This document shows positions 1 to 10,089 of a DNA stretch of 64,000 nt, one piece after another (within the stretch, counting starts at the first letter, position 1; each line of letters opens with the position of its first letter). The DNA comes from Parazoarcus communis (GTDB taxonomy: Bacteria > Pseudomonadota > Gammaproteobacteria > Burkholderiales > Rhodocyclaceae): the NCBI RefSeq assembly GCF_003111645.1, contig NZ_CP022187.1, forward strand, positions 2,542,001 through 2,606,000, read 5' to 3'. The position numbers were made by a program, and so were the translations under genes. The notes below the pieces were generated by a model. That model was not told the origin of the DNA. It worked only from the letters and a program-made list of their open reading frames with translations, and did no database searches.

Positions 1-309
1 GATGTGGCGCTGATCGGCGGCAGCTGGCTGCCGCTCGGCGGACAGAATCTGATTGAAGCCTGCGCGGTGGGCACCCCAGTGCTGGTCGGCCCGCACACGT
101 TCAACTTCGAGCAGGTTGCGCAACAGGCCATCGAACTTGGTGGCGCAGCACGCCTGGAAACACTCGAGCAGGGCGTGCACAGCGCGCTCGACCTGATCGC
201 CGACGCCGACCGGCGCAATGCAATGTCACGGGCGGGGCTCGACTTTGCCGCCATCAACCGCGGCGCAACCGCACGCACGGTAGAGCTGCTCGCGGAGATG
301 ACCGCCTGA
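1..309 (+). CDS. waaA: 3-deoxy-D-manno-octulosonic acid (Kdo) transferase, C-terminal part
   Basis: The gene enters the window from the left with its reading frame open at base 1, so only the last 102 residues are visible. They match the C-terminal nucleotide-sugar-binding lobe of WaaA/KdtA, the GT-B glycosyltransferase that adds Kdo from CMP-Kdo to lipid A precursors at the inner membrane. The diagnostic stretch is GGSWLPLGGQN followed by EACAVGTPVLVGPHTFNF, which corresponds to the family's GG-GGHN-E-P-GPH pattern. It is followed, tail to tail, by pilR after 36 bases. How many Kdo residues it adds cannot be judged from this fragment. Confidence 0.93.
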   Translation, partial: DVALIGGSWLPLGGQNLIEACAVGTPVLVGPHTFNFEQVAQQAIELGGAARLETLEQGVHSALDLIADADRRNAMSRAGLDFAAINRGATARTVELLAEMTA

Positions 310-345
310 GCTGCCGTGGCGCCGGCCATCAGGCCAGCGCAGGGC

Positions 346-1706
<1,361 letters not shown>

Positions 1707-1710
<4 letters not shown>

Positions 1711-3263
1711 GGACAACTCCGTCCGGTCAGCACGAAATGCGCGCCCGTGGAGTCCGACACGGGCTCCAGCGTGGCGTCGTTGGCGTCGGCAAGCTCCCGG
1801 GCAATATACAGCCCGAGGCCGGTACCTTTGGCGTGCGTGGTGAAGAAGGGCTCGAACAGGTGGGCGCGGGTGTTCTTGTCCAGCCCCGGTCCGTCATCCT
1901 GCACATGCAAGCGTACGCAGCCGTCCGCGCCCACGTCTGCGCGGATGCGCACCGAGCCCGGCTGGGCAGAGCAGTAGCGGCGAGCGTTGCCCAGCAGGTT
2001 GTCGAGAATCTGGTGCAGGTGCGCGCGATCGATTGCGAGCGTGAGCTCAGGGTCGATCTCGACGCTGAAAATCGCGCGTTCGGCCCCGTCGCGCAGCCCC
2101 TGCGCATCGACCACCTCGGTCACGAACCGGGCAAGTGGCAGCGCCTCGGGCTGCGCCTGCTGACGACGCCCGAGGGCGAGCACGTCGCGGATCATGCGCT
2201 CGATGCGCTGCGCGTTGTCGTTGATGATGCGCGCCAGCCGGCCCTGCATGTCGGCCCGTTTCTCCTCCTGAAGCAGCTCTGCCGCCTGGGTGACGGCCGA
2301 CAGCGGATTGCGGATCTCATGCGCCATGCTGGCCGTCAGCCGCCCCAGCGCCGCAAGCTTGAGTTGCTGCATCTGACGCTGGATATCCTCGAAATCGGTC
2401 AGGTAGATCAGGACATCGCCCCCGGTTGCCGCTTCGGAATCCGCTTCCATCACGCGACAGCGCAGCAGCCTGCGTGCAGGCCCGAGCCGCATCAGACGCC
2501 CGTCCGCACCGCCACACTGCGCGCGGCAGTCGCCGAACGCGGAGTCGATGTCGGCCAGGGCCAGTCCATCCATGCTCTGCAAGCCCAGCAGGCCAGCCGC
2601 CTGAGGATTGGCCTGGCGGACGAAACCGTCGGGTCCGAGCACGATCACGCCATCGCGCATGTCGCGGATGATGCGTTCATTGACCGCCTGCTGCTTGACC
2701 AGCTCCTTGCCACGTCTTTCGGCAAGCGAAGCGTTGTTCTTGGCCCGCAGCGCAAGCAGGCGCGCCACAAGCGCGATACCGAAGAACGCGATGCAGGTGA
2801 TGCCGACCTGCAGAAAGTCACCTGGCGTGCCGTCGGCAATGAAACGCCAGCCATTTTCGGTGAGCACGGCCAGCGTCGTCAGCGCCGCAAGAAAGAGCAC
2901 CATGCGCCCTTCGGCCACCAGCCCCGCACCTGCGAGCACAATCATCATCAGCACAGGCATGCCGCTGCGGAATCCGCCACTGGACCACATGAACGCCGTC
3001 AGCATGAACACGTCGATGACGACCTGCAGCGTCACCAGACGGTCGAAACCCATGCGTCGTGCAGCATCGGGAAAGCCGAGGGCCAGAACGGCCCCGAGAT
3101 AGCAGATCGCGGTAACGAGAAAGATGGTCGGGTGTTCGCTGCCCAGATTGAGCTCGCGCCCTGCCACCAGAAAGATGCCGGCGATGATGAGCCGGAACAG
3201 GTTGAAAAAGCGCAGCGACTGCAGTCGCGCCGGGTCGACGCCGGACAGCACGGAGTCACCCAA
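1707..3263 (-). CDS. pilS: PilS-type sensor histidine kinase
   Basis: This is the 518-residue partner kinase of PilR. The first about 170 residues are hydrophobic, with roughly six membrane segments and almost no periplasmic domain, as in PilS. A PAS domain lies at about 190-295, followed by HisKA with phospho-His315 (MAHEIRNP). The ATPase domain has the N-box around 422-426, DDGPG at 456-460 and GTGLGL at 480-485. In Pseudomonas, PilS senses pilin level in the membrane. No ATG lies near the 5' end. The TTG at 3263 is preceded by GGAG with 7-base spacing, which decides the start. It overlaps pilR by four bases, so the two are translationally coupled. Confidence 0.88.
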
Positions 3264-3265
3264 GC

Positions 3266-3502
3266 CTATTCTCCCCGGCCGTCATTACCCAGACGGCGGT
3301 GCCCTTCGCAGCAGTAGAAACCGCTTTCGTCGCGAACGCCTTCGCTCTCCGGGACATGCACACCGCAATGCGCACAGGCCAGCACCCGTTCGGGCTCGTT
3401 CAGGCGCGGATCGCGCCCCGGGCCACGCCGCGGTCGCTTGAGGGCACGACGCACCCACCAGATACCACCCAGTATCAGCAGAAAGATCAGCAGATTGCGC
3501 AC
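3266..3502 (-). CDS. PP0621-type small membrane protein with Cys/His cluster
   Basis: This 78-residue protein has one N-terminal membrane segment (about residues 3-17), a basic linker rich in Arg/Pro, and a C-terminal cytoplasmic patch with Cys43-x2-Cys46 and Cys64-Cys65-x2-His68 that looks like a small zinc site. It resembles the uncharacterised PP0621 family, which commonly sits next to pilS or rhodanese genes. Its stop codon is two bases before the pilS start, so it should be the first gene of a PP0621-pilS-pilR operon. The start is a GTG without an obvious Shine-Dalgarno sequence. Its function is unknown; a link to pilus signalling is inferred only from linkage. Confidence 0.7.
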   Translation of the reverse strand: MRNLLIFLLILGGIWWVRRALKRPRRGPGRDPRLNEPERVLACAHCGVHVPESEGVRDESGFYCCEGHRRLGNDGRGE

Positions 3503-3641
3503 GATGGAGAGCGGGCCGCGAGAGAGAATGAGACCGGCAGTTTACCACGCAGGACGGCGGCAACGCCGCCGCCCGCGGGGACATGCCACCACCGGCCGGG
3601 GCGCGCCGGAAGGCAGGCAAAGCAGTGTGACGAACCCGGCT

Positions 3642-4802
3642 TCAGCGCAGCTTCTGCAGGCGTTCGCAGGCCGCCGCGAGCGTGCTCTCGTTCTTGGCGA
3701 AGCAGAAGCGGATCACGCCTTCGTCGCGACCATCGGCAAAGAACGCCGATACCGGAATCGCGGCCACCCCCGCCTCACGCGTCAGCCAGTCGCAGAACAC
3801 GCCATCCGGCTGATCCGAGATCGCACCGTAGCGGGCAAGCTGGAAATAGGTGCCGCCCGAAGGCAGGAGCTCGAAGCGGGCGCCGGAGAGTCCGGCACGG
3901 AAGTAATCGCGCTTGGCCTGATAGAAGGCCGACAGCTGCAGATGCCGGCCGGCATCCGCCATGTAGTCCGCGAGCGCAAGCTGCACCGGGGTATTGACGG
4001 TAAACACGTTGAACTGGTGAACCTTGCGGAACTCCGCCATCAGTTCGCGCGGCGCCACCACGTAACCCACCTTCCAGCCGGTGATGTGATAGGTCTTGCC
4101 GAAGCTCGACACGACAATGCTGCGCGCCGCCAGCTCCGGATGCGCGGCACAGCTCTGATGCACGGCGCCATCGAACACGATGTGCTCGTACACCTCGTCC
4201 GACACCACCACGATGCCGGTGTTGCGGGTGAGCGCCGCAAGCTGGGCGAGGTCGTCCGCGGACCACACGGTCGCGGTCGGGTTGTGTGGGGAGTTGATCA
4301 TGATCATCCGCGTCCGCGGCCCGATTGCCGCAGCGACCGAAACCCAGTCCGGACGGTAGTCCGGTGCCCGCAGCTGCATGCGGATGACCGTGCCGCCGGC
4401 CAGTTCGATCGCCGGCCCGTAGGAGTCGTACACCGGCTCGAACACGATCACTTCATCACCGGCATGAACCAGCGCACTGACCGCAGTGAACAAGGCCTGG
4501 GTGGCACCGGCGGTCACCGTGACCTCATGCTCAACATCGTAGCGCGTTCCGTACAGGCCCTCGACCTTGCGCACGATGGCTTCGCGCAGGGGCAGACAGC
4601 CCGCCAGCGGGGCATACTGATTGAAGCCCGCCCTCATCCAGTGGGCGACACGCTCGAACAGCACATCCTCCGCATTGAAGTCGGGAAAGCCCTGCGACAG
4701 GTTGATTGCACCGCACTCCTGCGCAAGCCGGGACATGACGGTGAAGATGGTAGTGCCGACAGTCGGCAGGCGCGATTCGATCGGTGCGGGAAAATGCGGC
4801 AT
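3642..4802 (-). CDS. methionine aminotransferase, YbdL/MtnE type (PLP fold type I)
   Basis: This 386-residue aminotransferase resembles E. coli YbdL along its whole length, including LPTVGTTIFTVMS, INLSQGFPDF, SPHNPTATVW and the PLP lysine Lys236 in SSFGKTYH. YbdL-type enzymes transaminate methionine and aromatic acids with 2-oxo acids; as MtnE they make methionine from 2-oxo-4-methylthiobutyrate. The open frame extends upstream to 5198, but the ATG at 4802 gives the family N-terminus. It is transcribed divergently from mtnA across 218 bases, which supports a role in sulfur or methionine metabolism. A kynurenine aminotransferase-like activity is also possible. Confidence 0.85.
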   Translation of the reverse strand: MPHFPAPIESRLPTVGTTIFTVMSRLAQECGAINLSQGFPDFNAEDVLFERVAHWMRAGFNQYAPLAGCLPLREAIVRKVEGLYGTRYDVEHEVTVTAGATQALFTAVSALVHAGDEVIVFEPVYDSYGPAIELAGGTVIRMQLRAPDYRPDWVSVAAAIGPRTRMIMINSPHNPTATVWSADDLAQLAALTRNTGIVVVSDEVYEHIVFDGAVHQSCAAHPELAARSIVVSSFGKTYHITGWKVGYVVAPRELMAEFRKVHQFNVFTVNTPVQLALADYMADAGRHLQLSAFYQAKRDYFRAGLSGARFELLPSGGTYFQLARYGAISDQPDGVFCDWLTREAGVAAIPVSAFFADGRDEGVIRFCFAKNESTLAAACERLQKLR

Positions 4803-5020
4803 GGGAATCCTGGCGGATCGGCAATGACTGGGAATTGCATTCTCGCAGAGTCGCGAGCGAGCGCAAGCGCCGCGCCACCGGGCATTCGGACTTGCGGACA
4901 GGACCGAGGACTGGCACATTCCACGGCTTAACTTGCCCCAGAGAGCAGGAGACAGGACCGAAGCAGGCCTGCGGCGACGCACTTTGTCGCCCGCACCCGA
5001 GTCCGGTCCGGATCCACACC
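4803..5020. other. divergent intergenic region, aminotransferase / mtnA
   Basis: These 218 bases separate two divergent genes and should hold both promoters. I found no confident -35/-10 pair, no SAM or SAH riboswitch core and no strong hairpin. A short direct similarity (acaggaccga, at about 4899 and 4952) is visible but has no assigned meaning. Confidence 0.5.
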
Positions 5021-6091
5021 ATGTTCGTACAACCCGTTCCAACGCTGTGCCGCGATGGCGACAGCCTGCTGATACTCGACCAGACTGCGCTGCCATGGCG
5101 GCGTGAGCAATGTCGCCTGAATACCCTCGACGAGGTCGCGCGCGCCATCCGGACCATGCAGGTTCGCGGCGCGCCGCTGATTGGCAACACGGCTGCAATG
5201 GGTGTTGCGCTCGCCCTCACCCGCGCTGGCGCCGAAGACGAACAGCTCGAACACGCCCTGACACTGCTCGCCGCCACGCGCCCGACCGCGGTCAATCTGC
5301 ACTGGGCGCTGAACCGCATGGCCGGCATTCTGCGTCCGCTGCCGGCACCGCGGCGCATGGCAGCAGCCTGGGACGCCGCCGAGGCAATCTGTGCCGACGA
5401 CGCAGCGACATGCGACGCCATCGGCCGTCACGGCCTCGCCCTGCTGCGCGGGCTTCCCGCCCGTAGCGGTCGCCCCCTGCGTGTGATGACCCATTGCAAT
5501 GCCGGCTGGCTGGCCACGCTCGGTGCGGGCACCGCGCTCGCCCCGGTCTACGCGGCCCAGGCGGCCGGAATCGACATCGAAGTCATCGCCAGCGAAACCC
5601 GTCCTCGCAACCAGGGGCTGCTCACCGCCTGGGAGCTGCGCGAAGCCGGTGTACCGCACATGCTGATCGCCGACAACGCCGCCGGCCACCTGCTGATGCA
5701 TGGCGAGGCAGACGTGGTGATCACCGGGGCAGACCGCATTGCTGCCAACGGCGACAGTGCGAACAAGATCGGCACCCTGCTCAAGGCACTTGCCGCGCGG
5801 GCCGCTGGCATTCCCTTTTACATTGCCGCGCCCTATTCGACGCTCGATTTCGGCAGCCCCGACGGGGCCGCGATTCCGATCGAGGATCGCGGGGCCGACG
5901 AGGTCTGCTCGTCCATTGGTGTCGACGCACGCGACGAAGCGATCTCGCTGCGCATCGCACCCGCCGGCACGCGCGCGGCCAACCCCGCTTTCGACGTCAC
6001 ACCGGCCAGCCTGATCACCGGCATCATCACCGAACGCGGGGTGATCGCGCCCGCGGCGCTGAGCGCGACCTATGCGGAGCGCCAGGAATGA
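5021..6091 (+). CDS. mtnA: S-methyl-5-thioribose-1-phosphate isomerase
   Basis: This 356-residue aldose-ketose isomerase belongs to the MtnA/eIF2B-like family. It converts 5-methylthioribose 1-phosphate to 5-methylthioribulose 1-phosphate in recycling of methylthioadenosine. The substrate loop RGAPLIG is at 49-55, the catalytic Cys159 is in THCNAG and the catalytic Asp238 is in TGADRIAANGD. The length is typical. The ATG at 5021 was chosen because the alignable family sequence begins there; no good Shine-Dalgarno sequence is visible. Its stop overlaps the start of the aldolase gene by four bases, so the two products probably act in sequence. Confidence 0.94.
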   Translation: MFVQPVPTLCRDGDSLLILDQTALPWRREQCRLNTLDEVARAIRTMQVRGAPLIGNTAAMGVALALTRAGAEDEQLEHALTLLAATRPTAVNLHWALNRMAGILRPLPAPRRMAAAWDAAEAICADDAATCDAIGRHGLALLRGLPARSGRPLRVMTHCNAGWLATLGAGTALAPVYAAQAAGIDIEVIASETRPRNQGLLTAWELREAGVPHMLIADNAAGHLLMHGEADVVITGADRIAANGDSANKIGTLLKALAARAAGIPFYIAAPYSTLDFGSPDGAAIPIEDRGADEVCSSIGVDARDEAISLRIAPAGTRAANPAFDVTPASLITGIITERGVIAPAALSATYAERQE

Positions 6092-6747
6092 GCATCACTG
6101 AAGAAGGCCTGCGCGAGGAGCTGTTCGCCACCACGCTGGAGATGGGGCGCAGCGGCCTCAACGTCGGCACCTCGGGCAATGCCAGCGTGCGCTGGGGTAC
6201 GGGTCTGCTGATCACGCCCAGCGGCATTGCCGCAAGTGCCTGCACCCCGGCCGACATGGTGGAGCTCGACAGCGGCGGCAGCGCTACGGGCACACTGGCA
6301 CCGTCCTCCGAGTGGCAGCTGCATCGCGACATCTACGCGGCCTGTCCCGGCGCGGGTGCGATCCTTCATGCCCACTCTCCCTTTGCCACCGCGCTTGCGT
6401 GCCAGCGCAGGCACATCCCGGCCTTCCACTACATGATTGCCCGCTTCGGCGGCACCGACGTGCGGTGTGCCCCTTATGCCACGTTCGGCACTCAGGCCCT
6501 GTCGGACGCTGCCGTCGCTGCACTCGTCGACCGCAGCGCCTGCCTGCTTGCGAACCACGGCATGGTGGTCTTCGGGCGCGATCTCGCGCACGCACTCGCT
6601 CAGGCCATCGAGTTCGAAACCCTGTGCGAGCAGTACTGGCGCACCCTGCAACTCGGTGACCCGGTCCTGCTCTCGGCCGCCGAAATGACGGAGGTCATCG
6701 AGCGCTTCCGCTGGTACGGCCGTCCCCGCGATGGCAGCGCATCGTGA
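6088..6747 (+). CDS. FucA-like class II aldolase, probable 5-methylthioribulose-1-phosphate aldolase
   Basis: This 219-residue zinc aldolase of the class II aldolase/adducin family is strikingly like E. coli L-fuculose-1-phosphate aldolase. It shares PSSEW, IPAFHYMIA and CAPYATFGT, and the zinc and catalytic residues match with an offset of two: Glu75, His94, His96 and His157 (FucA Glu73, His92, His94, His155). Because the start ATG overlaps the mtnA stop, the likely substrate is the MtnA product. Cleavage would give dihydroxyacetone phosphate and 2-methylthioacetaldehyde, as known for Ald2 of the DHAP shunt. The alternative is MtnB dehydratase, which has the same fold but is less FucA-like. 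The substrate is inferred from context. Confidence 0.8.
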   Translation: MSITEEGLREELFATTLEMGRSGLNVGTSGNASVRWGTGLLITPSGIAASACTPADMVELDSGGSATGTLAPSSEWQLHRDIYAACPGAGAILHAHSPFATALACQRRHIPAFHYMIARFGGTDVRCAPYATFGTQALSDAAVAALVDRSACLLANHGMVVFGRDLAHALAQAIEFETLCEQYWRTLQLGDPVLLSAAEMTEVIERFRWYGRPRDGSAS

Positions 6748-6796
6748 GCACCTCCGGCAACACGAGAGCTCCACTCATGACGGCGCGCCCCCCGGC

Positions 6797-9187
6797 ATGA
6801 ACCGACCGCCACTGCTGCCACTCGCAGGCACGCTGCTCCGCCTCTCTCTTCCGCTGATCGTCTTTGCCGCCATCTGGGGCGGACTGGGCAAGCTCGAGCA
6901 GCAGGCCCGCGAAGGCGAGGAGCGGCAGAACATCTCCGTCTTTCAGCGCACTGCCGCGCAACAGGTCGAGCGCCTGCGCAGCGAGCTCGGCGCCACACGC
7001 ATCGAGCGTGTTGCAGACCTGCGCAAGCTGGTGGCCCGGGTACTGGACAGCCGGCGCGATGCACGCGACGTCAGCCTCGAGATCATCGACCTTGGTGGCG
7101 ATCACCCCAGACTGATCTACCAGGACCCCGACCTGCGCCCGAGCACGATGATGTATGTTGAACAGCTCGTCATCGGACAGCAACGCTGGCTGGTCGAGGT
7201 CTCTCCCCTGCCCGGCCATTACCTGCTGAACCCCAGCCAGTCTGTCGAAACCCTGCGCTGGGGCGGGCCGCTGATCGGGCTGCTCGTTGCGCTGCTGGTG
7301 GCGCTGCTGCAGTCGCGCGGGCGTAGCGTCAGGCGTCAGGTGCTGCGCCAGACCAGCGCGCTCGAACACATGAACCACCAGCTCGAACGCAGCAACAGTG
7401 CATTGCAGGCGGAGATCGCACGCAGCACCGAAGCCGAGCGCAGCCTGCGCAACACGACCACGCTGCAGCGCGCCATCCTCGACGGTTCGGAATACGCGAT
7501 CGTATCGACCGACACCAATGGCCTGATCGAACTCTTCAATCCGGCAGCCGAACGCATCTTTGGCTGGCGCGCCGACGAGCTCGTCGGCCGGGCCACCCCG
7601 CTGCTGTTCTGCCCGGAAGACGAGCTCGCCCGTCTCGAATCACGTGATGGCCCCGGATTCTTCGCGATGATTGACGAGGCCCGCGCCGGCCACGCCGCCG
7701 AACCCCGCGAAATGACCTTGCGCCGCAAGGACGGTCACGAGTTCCCGGCCAGCCTCTCGGTGTCGCCGCTCCACGGCCCGGATGGTGCAATCCGTGGCTA
7801 TCTGGGCATCGCCTCCGACATTGGCCGGCAGAAGGCGGCCGAGTCCCGCATCCGCTTCCTCGCGCATTACGACGCCCTGACCGAACTGCCCAACCGCAAC
7901 TATCTCGGCCAGCGCCTGGCCGAGGCGCAGGAGCAATGCCGGCGCCGCGGCGAGCCGCTGGCGCTGCTGTTTCTCGATCTGGACCGCTTCAAGTACGTCA
8001 ATGACTCGCTCGGCCACCACGCGGGCGACCTGCTGCTGCAGGCGGTATCAAGACGCTTCATGACCTGTGTCCGGGCAGAGGACACGGTGGCGCGCACCGG
8101 GGGCGACGAATTCGTGATCCTGCTGCCTTCACTGCCTGACCGCAACCGCGCCATCGAGGTCGCAGAGCGCATCCTGGCCGCATTGCGCGACCCCTTCGAC
8201 ATCCGCAGCCAGCGCCTGACGATCTCGCCCAGCATCGGCATCGCCCTTTATCCGGAAGACGGCGACGACGCCGAAACACTGATCAAGCACGCCGACGCCG
8301 CCATGTATCAGGCCAAGGCGGCCGGACGCAACGCCTACCGCTTCTACGACAGCCAGTACGCCCGCGAGCTGTCCGATCGACTGATACTCGAGAACGAACT
8401 GCGCCTCGCGCTCGAGCGCAAGCAGTTCGTCCTCCATTACCAGCCGCAACTCGATGTCTACAGTGGCGAAATCACCGGAATCGAGGCCCTGTTGCGCTGG
8501 CAGCACCCGCAGCACGGCCTGGTGCCGCCCGATCGTTTCATTCCGATTGCGGAAGACTCCGGTCTGATCGTTCCGATCGGCGACTGGGTGCTGCGCGCCG
8601 CCTGCGCGCAGGCGCATGCCTGGCGCGTCGCCGGCCTGCTCGATGCCCCGATGGCGGTCAACCTGTCGGCGCGCCAGTTCGATCAGCCCGATCTGCCCGA
8701 GCAGATCGCCAGCGTGCTGGAGGCGACCGGACTGCCGGCCACCCGCCTGGAGCTGGAACTGACCGAGAGCCTCGTGATGCGCGAACCCGAGCGCAGTTCG
8801 GACACGCTGAGCCGTTGCAAGGCGCTTGGTCTGACGATTGCGATTGACGACTTCGGCACCGGCTACTCCAGCCTCGCCTATCTGCGGCGCTTCCCCATCG
8901 ACCGTCTGAAGATCGACCGCTCCTTCATCAAGGACATCGTCGACGAACCGGACGACGCCGCGATTGCACAGGCCATCATCGCGATGGCGCACAGTCTGAG
9001 GCTGAACGTCGTTGCCGAAGGCGTGGAAAGCGACGCGCAACTGAGCCTGCTGCGTCAGTGGCACTGCGGCATCTACCAGGGCTTCCTGTCCAGCCGCCCC
9101 TTGCCGGGCGAAGCCCTCACGGCGCTGCTGCGCGGCATGAAAGCCGCCGGGGTCGCCGAACTCGCGCCGCCTCCGCTGCAGCACTGA
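6797..9187 (+). CDS. membrane PAS-GGDEF-EAL cyclic-di-GMP enzyme
   Basis: This 796-residue protein has membrane segments at about 13-30 and 157-171 flanking a roughly 125-residue periplasmic region. A coiled-coil linker follows, then a PAS domain (about 225-345), a GGDEF domain with intact GGDEF at 435-439 and an inhibitory RxxD site five residues before it (426-429), and an EAL domain with EAL at 563-565 and the DDFGTGYSS loop. Both synthase and phosphodiesterase motifs are complete, so either activity is possible. The frame is open back to an ATG at 6731 inside the aldolase gene; 6797 was preferred because the hydrophobic helix begins just after it, but neither has a clear ribosome site. 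Confidence 0.88.
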   Translation: MNRPPLLPLAGTLLRLSLPLIVFAAIWGGLGKLEQQAREGEERQNISVFQRTAAQQVERLRSELGATRIERVADLRKLVARVLDSRRDARDVSLEIIDLGGDHPRLIYQDPDLRPSTMMYVEQLVIGQQRWLVEVSPLPGHYLLNPSQSVETLRWGGPLIGLLVALLVALLQSRGRSVRRQVLRQTSALEHMNHQLERSNSALQAEIARSTEAERSLRNTTTLQRAILDGSEYAIVSTDTNGLIELFNPAAERIFGWRADELVGRATPLLFCPEDELARLESRDGPGFFAMIDEARAGHAAEPREMTLRRKDGHEFPASLSVSPLHGPDGAIRGYLGIASDIGRQKAAESRIRFLAHYDALTELPNRNYLGQRLAEAQEQCRRRGEPLALLFLDLDRFKYVNDSLGHHAGDLLLQAVSRRFMTCVRAEDTVARTGGDEFVILLPSLPDRNRAIEVAERILAALRDPFDIRSQRLTISPSIGIALYPEDGDDAETLIKHADAAMYQAKAAGRNAYRFYDSQYARELSDRLILENELRLALERKQFVLHYQPQLDVYSGEITGIEALLRWQHPQHGLVPPDRFIPIAEDSGLIVPIGDWVLRAACAQAHAWRVAGLLDAPMAVNLSARQFDQPDLPEQIASVLEATGLPATRLELELTESLVMREPERSSDTLSRCKALGLTIAIDDFGTGYSSLAYLRRFPIDRLKIDRSFIKDIVDEPDDAAIAQAIIAMAHSLRLNVVAEGVESDAQLSLLRQWHCGIYQGFLSSRPLPGEALTALLRGMKAAGVAELAPPPLQH

Positions 9188-9207
9188 CGGCGACCACCGG
9201 GGCGGGA

Positions 9208-10089
9208 TCAGGCGGCAGCCGTTCCGCCCATGGTTTCCAGCACGCGCAACAGGCTTGAGGTGTCGTCGTGCCCCAGACCGGATGCCATCAGAGCGTTGAG
9301 CTGCTGCCAGACCTGAGCGGCGATCGGCAAGGGAATACCGAGGGCACAGGCCTCCTGCATCAGGATGCCGAAGTCCTTGTGATGCAGACGCGCCTCGACA
9401 CCGGCGGAAAAGTCGCGACTCACCATGCGCGCGCCCATCACTTCGAGCACCCGCGACGCAGCCGACCCGCCCATCAGTGCCTGACGCACCGCAGCCAGAT
9501 CCACACCATGTGCCTGAGCCAGATGCATGGCTTCGGCACCGGCCTGAATCGCCGCCACCATGATCATCTGGTTGCAGGCCTTGGCCACCTGCCCTGCACC
9601 CGCCGGCCCCACATGCACGATGCGCTTGCCGAGAACCTCGAGCAGCGGGCGCACCCGCGCCAGCGTCTCCGCCTCACCACCGGCCATGATGGCGAGCGTG
9701 GCATCGATCGCACCCTGCGCGCCGCCGGACACGGGCGCATCGAGCCAGCCCACGCCGCGGCCGGCATGGTGTGCAGCAAGCCTGCGCGCGCAACCCGGCG
9801 CAATCGTGCTCATGTCCACATGGACCGCACCCGCTGCAAAACCGGCTGCAAGCCCCTGTTCGCCAAGCACCAGCGCCTCGACATCCGCGCTGCCGGTGAC
9901 GATGCTGAAGACGACCTCGCTGCGCGCCGCCAGCTCGGCAGGCGTGGCACAGCCAAGCGCACCTGCGGCGACCACCTCCGCGGCCGCCTCCGGGCGCCGT
10001 GCCCACACCACCAGCTCATGCCCGGCACCCAGCAGATGACGGGCCATCGGCGCGCCCATCGCGCCGAGGCCGATGAAGCCCAACCTCAT
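9208..10089 (-). CDS. NAD(P)-dependent beta-hydroxyacid dehydrogenase, paralogue 2 (GarR/MmsB family)
   Basis: This 293-residue enzyme of the 3-hydroxyisobutyrate / tartronate-semialdehyde reductase family has a Rossmann motif GFIGLGAMG at 4-12, substrate loop DMSTIAP at 92-98, DAPVSGG at 117-123 and catalytic Lys170 in GQVAKACNQ. Its start overlaps the stop of the upstream paralogue as ATGA. The two proteins align end to end and look like an old tandem duplication. Candidate substrates are tartronate semialdehyde, 3-hydroxyisobutyrate and succinate semialdehyde, and the sequence alone does not decide between them. It converges on the GGDEF-EAL gene. Confidence 0.85.
   Translation of the reverse strand: MRLGFIGLGAMGAPMARHLLGAGHELVVWARRPEAAAEVVAAGALGCATPAELAARSEVVFSIVTGSADVEALVLGEQGLAAGFAAGAVHVDMSTIAPGCARRLAAHHAGRGVGWLDAPVSGGAQGAIDATLAIMAGGEAETLARVRPLLEVLGKRIVHVGPAGAGQVAKACNQMIMVAAIQAGAEAMHLAQAHGVDLAAVRQALMGGSAASRVLEVMGARMVSRDFSAGVEARLHHKDFGILMQEACALGIPLPIAAQVWQQLNALMASGLGHDDTSSLLRVLETMGGTAAA

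Noticed and set aside
4803..5020. A possible SAM/SAH riboswitch ahead of the methylthio-salvage genes
   Set aside because: No core motif or stable multi-stem arrangement of a known class could be recognised in the 218 bases.
4531..5421. A minus-strand 296-codon open frame across the aminotransferase-mtnA divergent region
   Set aside because: It overlaps two well-supported genes in other frames and has low-complexity Ser/Arg/Ala composition.
6088..6747. Annotation as methylthioribulose-1-phosphate dehydratase MtnB
   Set aside because: Same fold, but the residue-by-residue likeness to FucA and the lack of mtnC/mtnD nearby favour an aldolase. Kept as the alternative.
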